From an uncultured Clostridia bacterium (GTDB lineage Bacteria > Bacillota > Clostridia > UBA1381): a stretch of 48,547 bases of DNA. The notes under the pieces were generated by a model. The model ran no database searches. It was not told the origin of the DNA and saw only the letters and a list, made by a program, of their open reading frames with translations. The stretch's first letter is position 1; each line of letters begins with the position of its first letter. A program made the position numbers and the translations under genes. Of the stretch, positions 9,054 through 17,184 are shown piece after piece. The stretch spans positions 1 to 48,547 of the forward strand of contig CAKSSN010000018.1 of assembly GCA_934489015.1 (NCBI GenBank). Direction: 5' to 3'.

Positions 9054-9818
9054 TTATACCTCTATTCCGAAAAGCTTTTTTGCGTTTTCAAATGTTGCTT
9101 CTTCAACCGAAGCTGCATCAATACCCTTGATTTGTGCTATTTTTTCTATTACATAATGAACATAAAGCGATGAGTTTCTCTTGCCTCTGTTCGGAACGGG
9201 AGTCAGATACGGACAGTCCGTTTCAACAACAATCCTGTCAAGAGGAACATATTTTGCGCATTCAACCGTTTTAACATTGTTTTTAAACGTAAGAGAGCCG
9301 CCGAACGCTATAAAAAGTCCCAAATCAATTACCTCACGCGCCATCTCGCGGCTTCCCGAAAAGCAGTGAAAAACGCCGCTGACGCCTGCATTTGCCCTTA
9401 CTATATCAAGGCTGTCGTGGTGCGCCTCGCGGTCGTGAACGATTATGGGCATATCAAGCTTTTTCGCAAGCTTTACCTGAAAATCAAAGCATTCCTTTTG
9501 AATATCTCTCGGAACCTCCTCATAATGATAGTCAAGCCCTATTTCGCCGATCGCCTTTATTTTTTCATGCTTTGCCCACTCGCAAATGCTTTTTTCCGTT
9601 TCCACATCAGGCAGCACGGCACATTCCGGGTGAATACCCACAGCGCCGTAAACAAACGGATATTTTTCGCAAAGCTTTATTATATCCGGCATTTCCGAAA
9701 GTGATGAGCAGGCGTTCATAATAAGCCCGATATTGTTTTCGGGCATACTCGTAAGAAGCTCATCCACATCGGGTGAAAATGCTTCATCGTTGTAATGTGC
9801 GTGTGAATCAAAAATCAA
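9054..9818 (-). CDS. TatD family metal-dependent hydrolase / DNase
   Basis: A 254-residue TIM-barrel amidohydrolase-type nuclease. Metal-binding motifs are DSHAHYND at the N-terminus, GEIGLDYH, IVHDREAH, GVFHCFSG and VETDCPYLTP. Family members are Mg-dependent 3'-5' exonucleases or DNases. Translation probably starts at TTG (9818) because GAGGAGG lies 9 bases upstream; that start overlaps the end of the CPBP protease gene by 11 bases. Paired downstream with the radical SAM gene. Confidence 0.93.
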   Translation of the reverse strand: MIFDSHAHYNDEAFSPDVDELLTSMPENNIGLIMNACSSLSEMPDIIKLCEKYPFVYGAVGIHPECAVLPDVETEKSICEWAKHEKIKAIGEIGLDYHYEEVPRDIQKECFDFQVKLAKKLDMPIIVHDREAHHDSLDIVRANAGVSGVFHCFSGSREMAREVIDLGLFIAFGGSLTFKNNVKTVECAKYVPLDRIVVETDCPYLTPVPNRGKRNSSLYVHYVIEKIAQIKGIDAASVEEATFENAKKLFGIEV

Positions 9819-10752
9819 GATCGTATACCTCCTCTAACAAGTCGCTGCCGAAGTCAAAATTTATGCCGTCGGGGTTGTTCATAACGGCGGAGCTTATTGC
9901 CATAAATGCATATATGGCGATTATGATTATAAGAGAAACCGTTCCGCCCTTTATATCGGAAATAACGCCGCGATGGAATTTCCCTCTGCCCCATACGCGA
10001 TAAATCAAAAATATCAAAATCGGCAAAACGGCCGCAGCTATAATGCTTAAAACGGCTATCGGCGCTTCAAAGCCGCTCATCTCGCTTTCAAAAACAAGCT
10101 GAACAACCGATGAAAGATTAAACAGCGCGTGAAAAATCATACACGGGAAAATTGATCCCGAACATACTCTTATAAAGCCCATAACCGAGCCGACAACAAA
10201 TATAACTATAAATGCCGGAACGGAAAAATGAAGCGCGGCAAAAGCGAAAGCCGTTATAAATACCGCTGCAAGCGTTCCGTATGGCTCAATGATTTTATAC
10301 AGTATTCCTCTGAAAAGCGTTTCTTCAAGAATAGGTACAATAATGCACAGAAGCGCTATCATAAAAAGCAGCTCGGAGACGCTTTCCGGCGCATTCATCG
10401 CGTCTGTCTGCGCACCGAATATATCGGTAAGCGTTTGAACATACGGCCAGATCATCCATGTGCCGAAGCTCTCGGAAGCATAGGGCATAAAAATTACGGG
10501 AAGAAGAATAACGGGATCAAAGCCGCAAAGACCTATCATGTTTGAGAATGTATAGTATCTGTAGCTTTTCATAAGATATATTCCGCCTATGATGATTGGA
10601 ATGAGCATATGCAGCTGCGCTATCATCATTGACGGGTACATGGAAAGACCGAGAACGTCGGTAAACCATGCGTCAAGAAAGCTTGACGCGATAAGACATA
10701 CACATTCAAGCAGCAGTATTCTCCACATTACCTTTATTCCGTTATACTCCAC
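9808..10752 (-). CDS. CPBP family intramembrane glutamic protease
   Basis: A 314-residue membrane protein with about eight hydrophobic segments and the CPBP (Abi/Rce1-like) motifs EETLFRGILY, FAALHFS and FHALFN, which form the membrane-embedded active site. Substrates are not predictable. The GTG at 10752 overlaps the preceding cyclo-ligase gene by 11 bases; an in-frame ATG at 10728 is an alternative start, and neither has an ideal ribosome site. The C-terminal ~30 residues are acidic and soluble. Confidence 0.88.
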   Translation of the reverse strand: MEYNGIKVMWRILLLECVCLIASSFLDAWFTDVLGLSMYPSMMIAQLHMLIPIIIGGIYLMKSYRYYTFSNMIGLCGFDPVILLPVIFMPYASESFGTWMIWPYVQTLTDIFGAQTDAMNAPESVSELLFMIALLCIIVPILEETLFRGILYKIIEPYGTLAAVFITAFAFAALHFSVPAFIVIFVVGSVMGFIRVCSGSIFPCMIFHALFNLSSVVQLVFESEMSGFEAPIAVLSIIAAAVLPILIFLIYRVWGRGKFHRGVISDIKGGTVSLIIIIAIYAFMAISSAVMNNPDGINFDFGSDLLEEVYDLDF

Positions 10753-11335
10753 AATTTATCACCGTACTTTCAGTTATTATATAGTCCGCTTTTATATCGT
10801 GCTTTTCTGCCCTGATCTCTTTTGTCAGCTGAAAAGAGTAGATTAAACCTATTTTAAGGCTGTTTGTGCCGCAAAGCAGCTTGTCGTAATATCCGCGTCC
10901 GAAGCCCACTCTGCTGCCGCTTCTGTCAAAGGCAAGCGCGGGAATTAAAAAGACATCTATTTTGGTTTTGTCAAACCTCTCCTTTTGCTGCGGCTCTCTT
11001 ATTCCGAAAGCTCCGCGCTCAAGGCTTTTCGTAAGGGGTGAAATGAAGATGTCATCTCCATCAACGCATGGGACAAAAATTTTTTTTCCGTCCGCTGCAA
11101 GTCGGTTTATTATTTCTCCTGTTTCAACCTCTCCGAATGCGTCCATATAAACGCATATACTTTCAGCGCCGCTGCCGGGCAATTTGCTGCCCGGCAAGCT
11201 GCCGCCGAGCAAGCCGCTCGCAAACAGATTTTCGCATACAAGGCGGCTCATTTTTCTTTTTTCGTCAGTGCCGAGAGATCGTCTCAGCTTTTTCATGCGC
11301 TCTCTTATTTCTTTTTTATCTGTACTGCATTGCAC
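10742..11335 (-). CDS. 5-formyltetrahydrofolate cyclo-ligase
   Basis: A 197-residue enzyme converting 5-formyl-THF plus ATP to 5,10-methenyl-THF in one-carbon metabolism. Recognised by KKEIRERMKKLRRSL near the start, the central IFVPCVDGDD strand and the signature VGFGRGYYDKLL. Start is a GTG inside the end of the DJ-1 gene (20-base overlap) with GGAGG 9 bases upstream. Residues 47-55 contain a tandem LPGS-K-LPGS encoded by a 9-bp inverted repeat (11173-11181 with 11188-11196), which looks like a small species-specific insertion. glyA elsewhere in the window belongs to the same folate network. Confidence 0.92.
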   Translation of the reverse strand: MQCSTDKKEIRERMKKLRRSLGTDEKRKMSRLVCENLFASGLLGGSLPGSKLPGSGAESICVYMDAFGEVETGEIINRLAADGKKIFVPCVDGDDIFISPLTKSLERGAFGIREPQQKERFDKTKIDVFLIPALAFDRSGSRVGFGRGYYDKLLCGTNSLKIGLIYSFQLTKEIRAEKHDIKADYIITESTVINCGV

Positions 11336-11849
11336 GCTTTACCGCCTCCGCCTTTTCGCTGCCGAGCAAGGCTTCGGCAAGTAAAAACGCAAATTCCCCT
11401 GCTGCGCCTGCGCCGCAGGCGGTAATGAAGATTCCGTCGCGAACTGCCGATTTGTCGGAAAGCACCGCTCCTGTGAGCATTTTTTCGTAGCCCGGAAAGC
11501 ACGTTGCTTTTTTGCCGCTTAAAAGACCCATTTCACCTATTATGGACGGCGCAGCGCAGATAGCGCCTATAAAAATATTATTTTCCGCCGCATATCTTAT
11601 AAGTGAGAAAACCTTTTCGCATTTAAGCCCCGTGTGACCAGGTCCGCCGGGAAGAACAAGCATATTCATATCCTCTTTTTTAACCTCGTCAAAGGTTATG
11701 TCGGCCTCAAGCGCAATATCATGCGCGCCGACTACTCTTTTTTCGCCGACAGAAACCGTTTTGACCTCCACGCCGCAGCGGCGCAGAAAGTCAATCGGTG
11801 TAATCGCTTCAATTTCTTCAAATCCGTCCGTCATTAAAAAGTATACCAT
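11316..11849 (-). CDS. DJ-1/PfpI family protein
   Basis: A 177-residue class I glutamine-amidotransferase-like protein of the DJ-1 (YajL/ThiJ) branch. The nucleophile elbow is GAICAAPS with Cys98; GFEEIEA near residue 10 supplies the conserved acidic partner, and LPGGPGH forms the oxyanion region. Members are proposed protein/nucleotide deglycases or chaperones, and that activity is debated. It is 19 bases downstream of the PpiC-type gene stop and overlaps the cyclo-ligase gene. Confidence 0.92.
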   Translation of the reverse strand: MVYFLMTDGFEEIEAITPIDFLRRCGVEVKTVSVGEKRVVGAHDIALEADITFDEVKKEDMNMLVLPGGPGHTGLKCEKVFSLIRYAAENNIFIGAICAAPSIIGEMGLLSGKKATCFPGYEKMLTGAVLSDKSAVRDGIFITACGAGAAGEFAFLLAEALLGSEKAEAVKRAMQYR

Positions 11850-11868
11850 AATTATTTCCTCTTAAAAA

Positions 11869-13185
11869 TTATTTTTCCGAAGCCTTGTATTCCTCCGGTG
11901 TTATTTCATCATATATATCCGCAAGCGTCGTATGCATTTGTACGGTTACGCCTGAAGCAATTTCGCTCAGCTTCTCGTTTACAAAAGCCGAAGCAATTGT
12001 TTTCTTAAGGTCGTCGGTTATTTCGGGAAGCGCTTCCTTCTTTATAATATGATAGCCGTATTGCGTTTCGATTATGTCGCTTATTTTGCCCTCTTCAAGC
12101 TCAAAAGCCGTTTTTTCAAACTCGGAAACCATCTCTCCCTTTGTAAACACGTATCCGTTCGGGTTTGCCTTTGAGCCCGGATCTTCGGAATATTCGCTCA
12201 TAAGCGTGTCAAAGTTTTCACCCTTTTTCAGCTTTTTAAGTATATCGTCAGCCTTTTTCTTAACCTGCGCTTTTTCCTTATCTTCAAGCGGAGCGCCTGT
12301 TGTCTGATCCTGAGTTAAAAGAAGAATGTGCTTTGCGCAAACGTAATTGTTTTTGTAATATTCGTTTATGCTGCTTTCGTCAAGCTCTTCGGACATTTTG
12401 TTTCCGGCTGCCTGAACAATATTGCTAAGCTCATAGATTTTCGCAAGATTTGCCTTTAAAATTCCGTCTGCTGCCAGATCGTCATCGCTGTAGTCGGGAA
12501 ATGCTTCGCTTGCAGCGGTTGATACCGATGTGTCGCCGAGCTTTTCGAGTTCGGAGGCAATTGCTTCATAGTTTGCAAGGTTTTCATAAATCGTGTTAAG
12601 ATACCCTTCTGCGCCGTAATAGGGAAGATAATACATATTCATTTTATAATATGTGCTTAAAATTCCGCCGTCAATTTTTCTGTTGCCTACAGTTGCTATA
12701 AGTCCGCCGAGCTTATTTTCCTCCGAAGAATAGTCCGAAATAAGCACCTGCTTTGTTGTTGCCACATATTCAACATCGGCGCCGAGTCCTTCCGAAACAA
12801 ATCTGAGCGGAACAAGCGTCAGGTCGTTTAATATAATCGGCTCTGCCGGAAGAACCACTGTTTCGGTCCCGTTTTCCGTTGTTTTATAAGCGTTCACGTC
12901 ACCGATTTTAAGACCTACCTTTTTGCCGTCCTTTTCACATATAACTTCTTTTTCCTCTCCGTTCCATGTAACTGTCGCGCCGAGCTTTTCGGAAACAAAT
13001 CTGAGCGGAATCATGGTAATATCGTTTTCGATATACGCAGCGGCGTCAAGCTCGCTTTTTTCAACAGTTTTTCCCTGTGTATAAACAACAGGTGAGTTTA
13101 TCGTAATTTCAATAGTATCCGCAAATGCAGCCGGTGAAAGTGCTGCAATTACAGCGGCCGTTATTATTAATTTTTTCATAATCAT
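11869..13185 (-). CDS. Secreted foldase: copper amine oxidase N-domain plus PpiC rotamase
   Basis: A 438-residue exported protein. The signal peptide ends ...SPAAFA-DT; there is no lipobox, unlike classical PrsA. Residues ~25-150 form two copies of the copper-amine-oxidase-like N-terminal motif (IPLRFVSEKLGATVTW and VPLRFVSEGLGADVEY), a wall/surface-associated domain in Clostridia. Residues ~280-385 are a parvulin rotamase (AKHILL, FDTLMSEYSEDPGSK, QYGYHIIKK). It probably assists folding of secreted proteins outside the membrane. Two close ATGs (13185, 13179) are possible; a GAGGAG site precedes both. It appears to be the first gene of the leftward operon. Confidence 0.88.
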   Translation of the reverse strand: MIMKKLIITAAVIAALSPAAFADTIEITINSPVVYTQGKTVEKSELDAAAYIENDITMIPLRFVSEKLGATVTWNGEEKEVICEKDGKKVGLKIGDVNAYKTTENGTETVVLPAEPIILNDLTLVPLRFVSEGLGADVEYVATTKQVLISDYSSEENKLGGLIATVGNRKIDGGILSTYYKMNMYYLPYYGAEGYLNTIYENLANYEAIASELEKLGDTSVSTAASEAFPDYSDDDLAADGILKANLAKIYELSNIVQAAGNKMSEELDESSINEYYKNNYVCAKHILLLTQDQTTGAPLEDKEKAQVKKKADDILKKLKKGENFDTLMSEYSEDPGSKANPNGYVFTKGEMVSEFEKTAFELEEGKISDIIETQYGYHIIKKEALPEITDDLKKTIASAFVNEKLSEIASGVTVQMHTTLADIYDEITPEEYKASEK

Positions 13186-13269
13186 AATGCTCCTCTTTAA
13201 ATTTGCCGCAGTAAAAATTTACTTTCCGAATTTTTCCGCAACTTTTTTATTTACAATAATCCAATTATA

Positions 13270-13298
13270 ATTATACTATATATTTTCCGTTTTGTAAA
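13270..13298 (-). promoter_or_regulatory. Promoter of the leftward foldase-to-lgt gene run
   Basis: On the minus strand TTTACA (13298-13293), 17 bp, TATAAT (13275-13270). It lies about 85 bases before the foldase ATG and is the only clear sigma-A-like promoter seen before the series of overlapping leftward genes. Confidence 0.6.
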
Positions 13299-13390
13299 TA
13301 GCAAATTTAAATTTGTGTACAGTTTTGAACAATTTGTTTTCCAAAGCGGTTTTAAATATGCCTTATTTGTGTTTTTTTGTTTTTGAAATA

Positions 13391-13417
13391 ATATAAAACC
13401 GTCGGTTATCATATAAT
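13391..13417 (+). promoter_or_regulatory. Possible sigma-E-type promoter of sigK
   Basis: CATATAAT (13410-13417) resembles the sigma-E -10 (CATACAAT), and an ATATA (13391-13395) sits 14 bp upstream where sigma-E promoters carry an ATA-containing -35. No good sigma-A -35 exists at 17 bp. Mother-cell sigma-E control is what is known for sigK, so the reading fits, but it rests on short motifs. Confidence 0.45.
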
Positions 13418-13454
13418 AGAGAATAGAAAAATCGGTGCTTTGGGGAGGTATAAA

Positions 13455-14141
13455 ATGTTTTTAATTGATTTAATTGTGAAATGGTTTTTTGATATACTTG
13501 CATTTGCGGGATATATTTGCGGAAGCAATGCTTTTCCGCCTGCGCTTTCGGCAGAGGAGGAAAGAAAATATATTGAGCTTTTAAAAAGCGGCGACGAAAC
13601 GGCGCGTCAGATTTTAATAGAGCATAATCTGCGGCTTGTGGCACATATCGCAAAAAAATACAGCGATGAAAATTCGCTTGAGGACTTCATTTCAATCGGA
13701 ACGGTTGGCTTGATAAAAGGCATTGATACATATGATTTTTCAAAGAAAACAAGGCTGTCGCCGTACATATCCAGGTGTATAGAAAATGAGCTTTTAATGA
13801 CCCTCAGAAGCAATAAGAAGCGTCAGGGCGATATATCGATTGACGATACAATCGGCGTTGACAAGGAGGGAAATTCACTTACGCTTTCGGATATTCTTCC
13901 GGCAAACAACACCGATATTGCCGACGATTTGTGGACGAAAATTGAAACGGGCAAGCTTTATAAGGCAATGAAAAAGGTACTTACCGAAAATGAAATTTAT
14001 ATCATCAGCAAGCGCTACGGACTCGGCGGCGAAAAGCCGGTAACGCAGCGCGAAATTGCTTCAAAGCTCGGTATAAGCCGCAGCTATGTAAGCCGCATTG
14101 AAAAGAAATGCCTTAAAAAGCTCAGAGGGGAAATGAAGTAA
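13455..14141 (+). CDS. sigK: RNA polymerase sporulation sigma factor, sigma-K type
   Basis: A 228-residue sigma-70-family factor. The start is the ATG at 13455, six bases after GGGGAGG (13442-13448). The hydrophobic first ~20 residues (MFLIDLIVKWFFDILAFAG) match the pro-sequence that tethers pro-sigma-K to membrane until SpoIVFB-type cleavage. Region 2 is LRLVAHIAKKY, DFISIGTVGLIKGIDTYD; region 4 carries the helix-turn-helix TQREIASKLGISRSYVSRIEKK. The gene is uninterrupted, with no skin element. Sigma-K directs late mother-cell genes for coat formation. Sigma-E-type factors are similar, but the membrane pro-peptide and sequence order favour sigma-K. Confidence 0.88.
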   Translation: MFLIDLIVKWFFDILAFAGYICGSNAFPPALSAEEERKYIELLKSGDETARQILIEHNLRLVAHIAKKYSDENSLEDFISIGTVGLIKGIDTYDFSKKTRLSPYISRCIENELLMTLRSNKKRQGDISIDDTIGVDKEGNSLTLSDILPANNTDIADDLWTKIETGKLYKAMKKVLTENEIYIISKRYGLGGEKPVTQREIASKLGISRSYVSRIEKKCLKKLRGEMK

Positions 14142-14172
14142 ACGCTTCATTTCTTCGCTGCTTTGTTTTTTC
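14130..14172 (+). terminator. Possible weak terminator after sigK
   Basis: GAAATGAAG (14130-14138) and CTTCATTTC (14145-14153) pair across the sigK stop codon; a T-rich stretch with GTTTTTT ends at 14172. The T-tract is separated from the stem by about ten bases, so efficiency is uncertain. Confidence 0.4.
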
Positions 14173-14235
14173 GGAGTCGGTTATGAATAAAAATTTGCGG
14201 ATAATAATTTTTTATGAATTTTTTTGTCAAAGCTA

Positions 14236-14264
14236 TTGAAAGTCAGAGGAAATTGTTGTATAAT
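14236..14264 (+). promoter_or_regulatory. Promoter of the SDR gene
   Basis: TTGAAA (14236-14241), 17 bp, TATAAT (14259-14264): near-perfect sigma-A promoter, followed by GGGAGGA at 14314-14320 and the ATG at 14330. It also argues against the longer in-frame start at 14282. Confidence 0.75.
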
Positions 14265-14329
14265 GTATCTGGATTAGTGCAGTGCTGTGCGTAGGTGCAG
14301 AGCAGCTGCAATCGGGAGGAATTTTTTTG

Positions 14330-15040
14330 ATGAAAACGGTGCTTATAACGGGCGGAAGCAGAGGAATAGGGCGCGCCCTGACGGAAAAATTTTCAAAGGA
14401 AGGGTATACCGTATTTTTTACATATAATAAAAATGATGAAGCGGCTGAAGAGGTAAGCAAAAAAACAGGCGCTTATGCATTCAGGTGCGACGTTTCGGAC
14501 AGCGGCTCGGTTGAAAAACTTGGGGAAGATATAAAAGCTCTCGGCGTCGGCAGGCTCGACTGTCTTGTAAACAATGCCGGAATTGCTCAGCAGAAGCTTT
14601 TTTGCGATTTGACGGAGAGCGACTGGGACAGAATGTTTAACGTAAATATCAAGGGAATGTTTCTTACCGCAAAAAAATTTGTTCCCGAAATGATACGCGC
14701 CGCAAAGGGAAGTATTGTAAACGTTTCGTCAATCTGGGGACTTTCGGGCGGCAGCTGCGAGGTCCATTACGCCGCTTCAAAGGCGGCGGTTATCGGCTTT
14801 ACACGTGCACTTTCGGACGAGCTTGCGCCGTCGGGAATACGTGTAAACTGTGTGGCTCCCGGTGTTATAAACACCGATATGAACGCGCATTTGAGCGAGG
14901 ACGATATTGCAGCTCTTGCCGAAGAAACTCCGCTCGGACGTATAGGCTCTCCGGAGGAGATTGCAGACGTAATATTTTATCTTTCGGACAGCGCGTCGTT
15001 TATAACCGGAGAGGTTATAAAGGCAAGCGGCGGCTTTTAA
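14330..15040 (+). CDS. Short-chain dehydrogenase/reductase, FabG-like
   Basis: A 236-residue Rossmann-fold oxidoreductase starting at the ATG 14330. The nucleotide-binding motif is TGGSRGIGRAL, followed by NNAG(IA), and the catalytic Ser-Tyr-Lys set is NVSSIWGLSG...VHYAASKAA. The end SASFITGEVIKASGGF is typical of 3-oxoacyl-ACP reductases. It is monocistronic and not next to other fatty-acid genes, so it could equally reduce another ketone or be a housekeeping FabG paralogue. The substrate is undetermined. Confidence 0.85.
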   Translation: MKTVLITGGSRGIGRALTEKFSKEGYTVFFTYNKNDEAAEEVSKKTGAYAFRCDVSDSGSVEKLGEDIKALGVGRLDCLVNNAGIAQQKLFCDLTESDWDRMFNVNIKGMFLTAKKFVPEMIRAAKGSIVNVSSIWGLSGGSCEVHYAASKAAVIGFTRALSDELAPSGIRVNCVAPGVINTDMNAHLSEDDIAALAEETPLGRIGSPEEIADVIFYLSDSASFITGEVIKASGGF

Positions 15041-15130
15041 AATACATTTAAATGGATACATATGGTATTAAAATGGCTATTAGTGTCAGGTTGTACAAAA
15101 AAATACCTGTAATTTTATTTAATAATAGTA

Positions 15131-15159
15131 TTTACTAACAAACAAATATGTGATATACT
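15131..15159 (+). promoter_or_regulatory. Putative promoter of the glg operon
   Basis: TTTACT (15131-15136), 17 bp, TATACT (15154-15159), about 55 bases before the glgB ATG. The -35 is a 4/6 match, so a moderate promoter. Confidence 0.5.
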
Positions 15160-15215
15160 ATATATATGCCGTATCTATGGCTTAAAAGGCGAAAAATATA
15201 CTTGGAGGAACATCT

Positions 15216-17114
15216 ATGCCAAATCAGTTGAAGGAAGTATTTGATATATCTGATTATCAGACGTATCTTTTTAACACCGGGGTGAATTATCAGGCATATA
15301 AAATGCTGGGCGCTCATAAAATATATATCGGCGGAAAATTGCACTGGCGTTTTTCGGTGTGGGCGCCGAATGCAAAAAGCGTATCGGTTATAGGCGATTT
15401 TAACGGCTGGAACGGCAGCGAGCTTGAAGCAAACCGCGAAACGGGCATATGGTGCGGCTTCATTGAAAACGCAGAGGAGGGACAGCTTTACAAGTTCCGC
15501 ATAACCGCTGAGGACGGAAGCGTGTACGACCGTGCAGATCCTTACGCATTTTTCAGTGAGCTGCGACCGGGGACGGCTTCAAGGCTCTGCGGACTTCATG
15601 AGTATTCCTGGAGCGATAAGGGCTTTATGAAAAAGCGTGCGGCGGGCTCTTTTGAGGAAAAGCCTATGAACATATATGAGCTTCATGCAGGCAGCTGGAG
15701 AGTTCACGCCGACGGAAGCTTTTATTCGTACCGTGAGCTTGCGGACGAGCTTATCGACTATGTATGCGAAATGAATTATACGCACATTGAGCTTATGCCG
15801 ATAATGGAATATCCGTTTGACGGATCGTGGGGTTATCAGGTTACGGGATATTTTTCCCCAACGTCGCGATACGGAACGCCAGAAGACCTTAAATATTTCG
15901 TAAACTGCTGCCATAAAAAAGGGATATATGTTATAATGGACTGGGTGCCGGCGCACTTCCCGCGCGACGCTCACGGACTTAGAATATTTGACGGAAAACC
16001 GCTTTATGAATACCCCGACCCGCGCATGGGCGAACATAAGGACTGGGGAACAATGGTGTTTGATTACGGCCGCGACGGCGTTGTTTCGTTTCTTCTTTCG
16101 TCGGCATATTACTGGGCGGAGGAGTTTCACTTTGACGGACTTAGAGTTGACGCGGTTTCGAGTATGCTCTACAGAAATTATTCGCGAAATGACGGGGAAT
16201 GGATTGCAAACCGTTACGGCGGAACGGAAAATCTTGAAGCGATAGAGTTTTTCAGGCGGCTCAACACCGTAATGGAAAGGGAGTTTCCGGGCTTTTTAAT
16301 GATTGCCGAAGAATCAACCGCATGGCCGCGCGTTACCCATAAAACAGAAGACGGCGGACTTGGCTTTTCTCTGAAATGGAACATGGGCTGGATGAACGAC
16401 AGCCTGAGATATATCTCAATGGATCCGTATTTCAGAAAGGATAACCATTCGCTGCTTACGTTTTTGATGATGTACGCTTATTCGGAGCGGTATATTCTGC
16501 CGCTGTCACATGATGAGGTTGTGCACGGGAAAAAATCGCTTATTGATAAATTTTACGGAAGCTATGAAGAAAAATTTGACGCATACAGAGCGTTTCTCGG
16601 CTATTATATGTCAATGCCCGGCAAAAAGCTTATCTTTATGGGCGGAGAATTCGGACAATTTCTCGAGTGGCGCTTTAACGAGGGTCTTGAGTGGAACGTG
16701 CTTGAAAATGAAAAGCACAGACAGCTTAAAAAATACACCGCCGACCTTAACAAATTTTATCTTAAAAACGGTGCGCTTTGGGAAAACGATTCCTCTTGGG
16801 AGGGCTTTCGCTGGATAAATGACAGCGACAGCGAAAACTCGGTTATTTCATATATAAGACGAGGAAAGCGTGATTTTGTGGCGGTTGTGGCAAACTTCAC
16901 GCCGGTTGAGCGTCCGATATACAAAATAGGGGTTCCGGAGAGCGGGACTTACAGCGTTGTTTTCTCATCGGACAGCGCCAAATACGGTGGAAAAACAAAG
17001 AGAAATACGTCTTACAAGGCAGAAAAAATGCAGTTTTCGGATATGGATTACACGCTTACAATATCAATTCCCGGAAACAGCGTTATGTTTATAAAGAAGA
17101 AAAAAGAAAAATAA
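15216..17114 (+). CDS. glgB: 1,4-alpha-glucan branching enzyme
   Basis: A 632-residue GH13 enzyme that makes alpha-1,6 branches in glycogen. A CBM48-type N-terminal domain (FSVWAPNAKSVSVIGDFNGW) is followed by the catalytic barrel: MDWVPAHFPRD, DGLRVDAVSSM (nucleophile Asp), IAEESTAWP (acid Glu) and LSHDEVVHGKKS. C-terminal beta domain is present. The length is normal for the short GlgB type. GGAGG precedes the ATG. First gene of glgBCD, with 70 bases to glgC. Confidence 0.97.
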   Translation: MPNQLKEVFDISDYQTYLFNTGVNYQAYKMLGAHKIYIGGKLHWRFSVWAPNAKSVSVIGDFNGWNGSELEANRETGIWCGFIENAEEGQLYKFRITAEDGSVYDRADPYAFFSELRPGTASRLCGLHEYSWSDKGFMKKRAAGSFEEKPMNIYELHAGSWRVHADGSFYSYRELADELIDYVCEMNYTHIELMPIMEYPFDGSWGYQVTGYFSPTSRYGTPEDLKYFVNCCHKKGIYVIMDWVPAHFPRDAHGLRIFDGKPLYEYPDPRMGEHKDWGTMVFDYGRDGVVSFLLSSAYYWAEEFHFDGLRVDAVSSMLYRNYSRNDGEWIANRYGGTENLEAIEFFRRLNTVMEREFPGFLMIAEESTAWPRVTHKTEDGGLGFSLKWNMGWMNDSLRYISMDPYFRKDNHSLLTFLMMYAYSERYILPLSHDEVVHGKKSLIDKFYGSYEEKFDAYRAFLGYYMSMPGKKLIFMGGEFGQFLEWRFNEGLEWNVLENEKHRQLKKYTADLNKFYLKNGALWENDSSWEGFRWINDSDSENSVISYIRRGKRDFVAVVANFTPVERPIYKIGVPESGTYSVVFSSDSAKYGGKTKRNTSYKAEKMQFSDMDYTLTISIPGNSVMFIKKKKEK

Positions 17115-17184
17115 ATTTAAGGATATTACGTTTCGGCGGCAGCTGCCGCAGCGTGAATTAACATTATAAAGGGAGAGATAGCAG

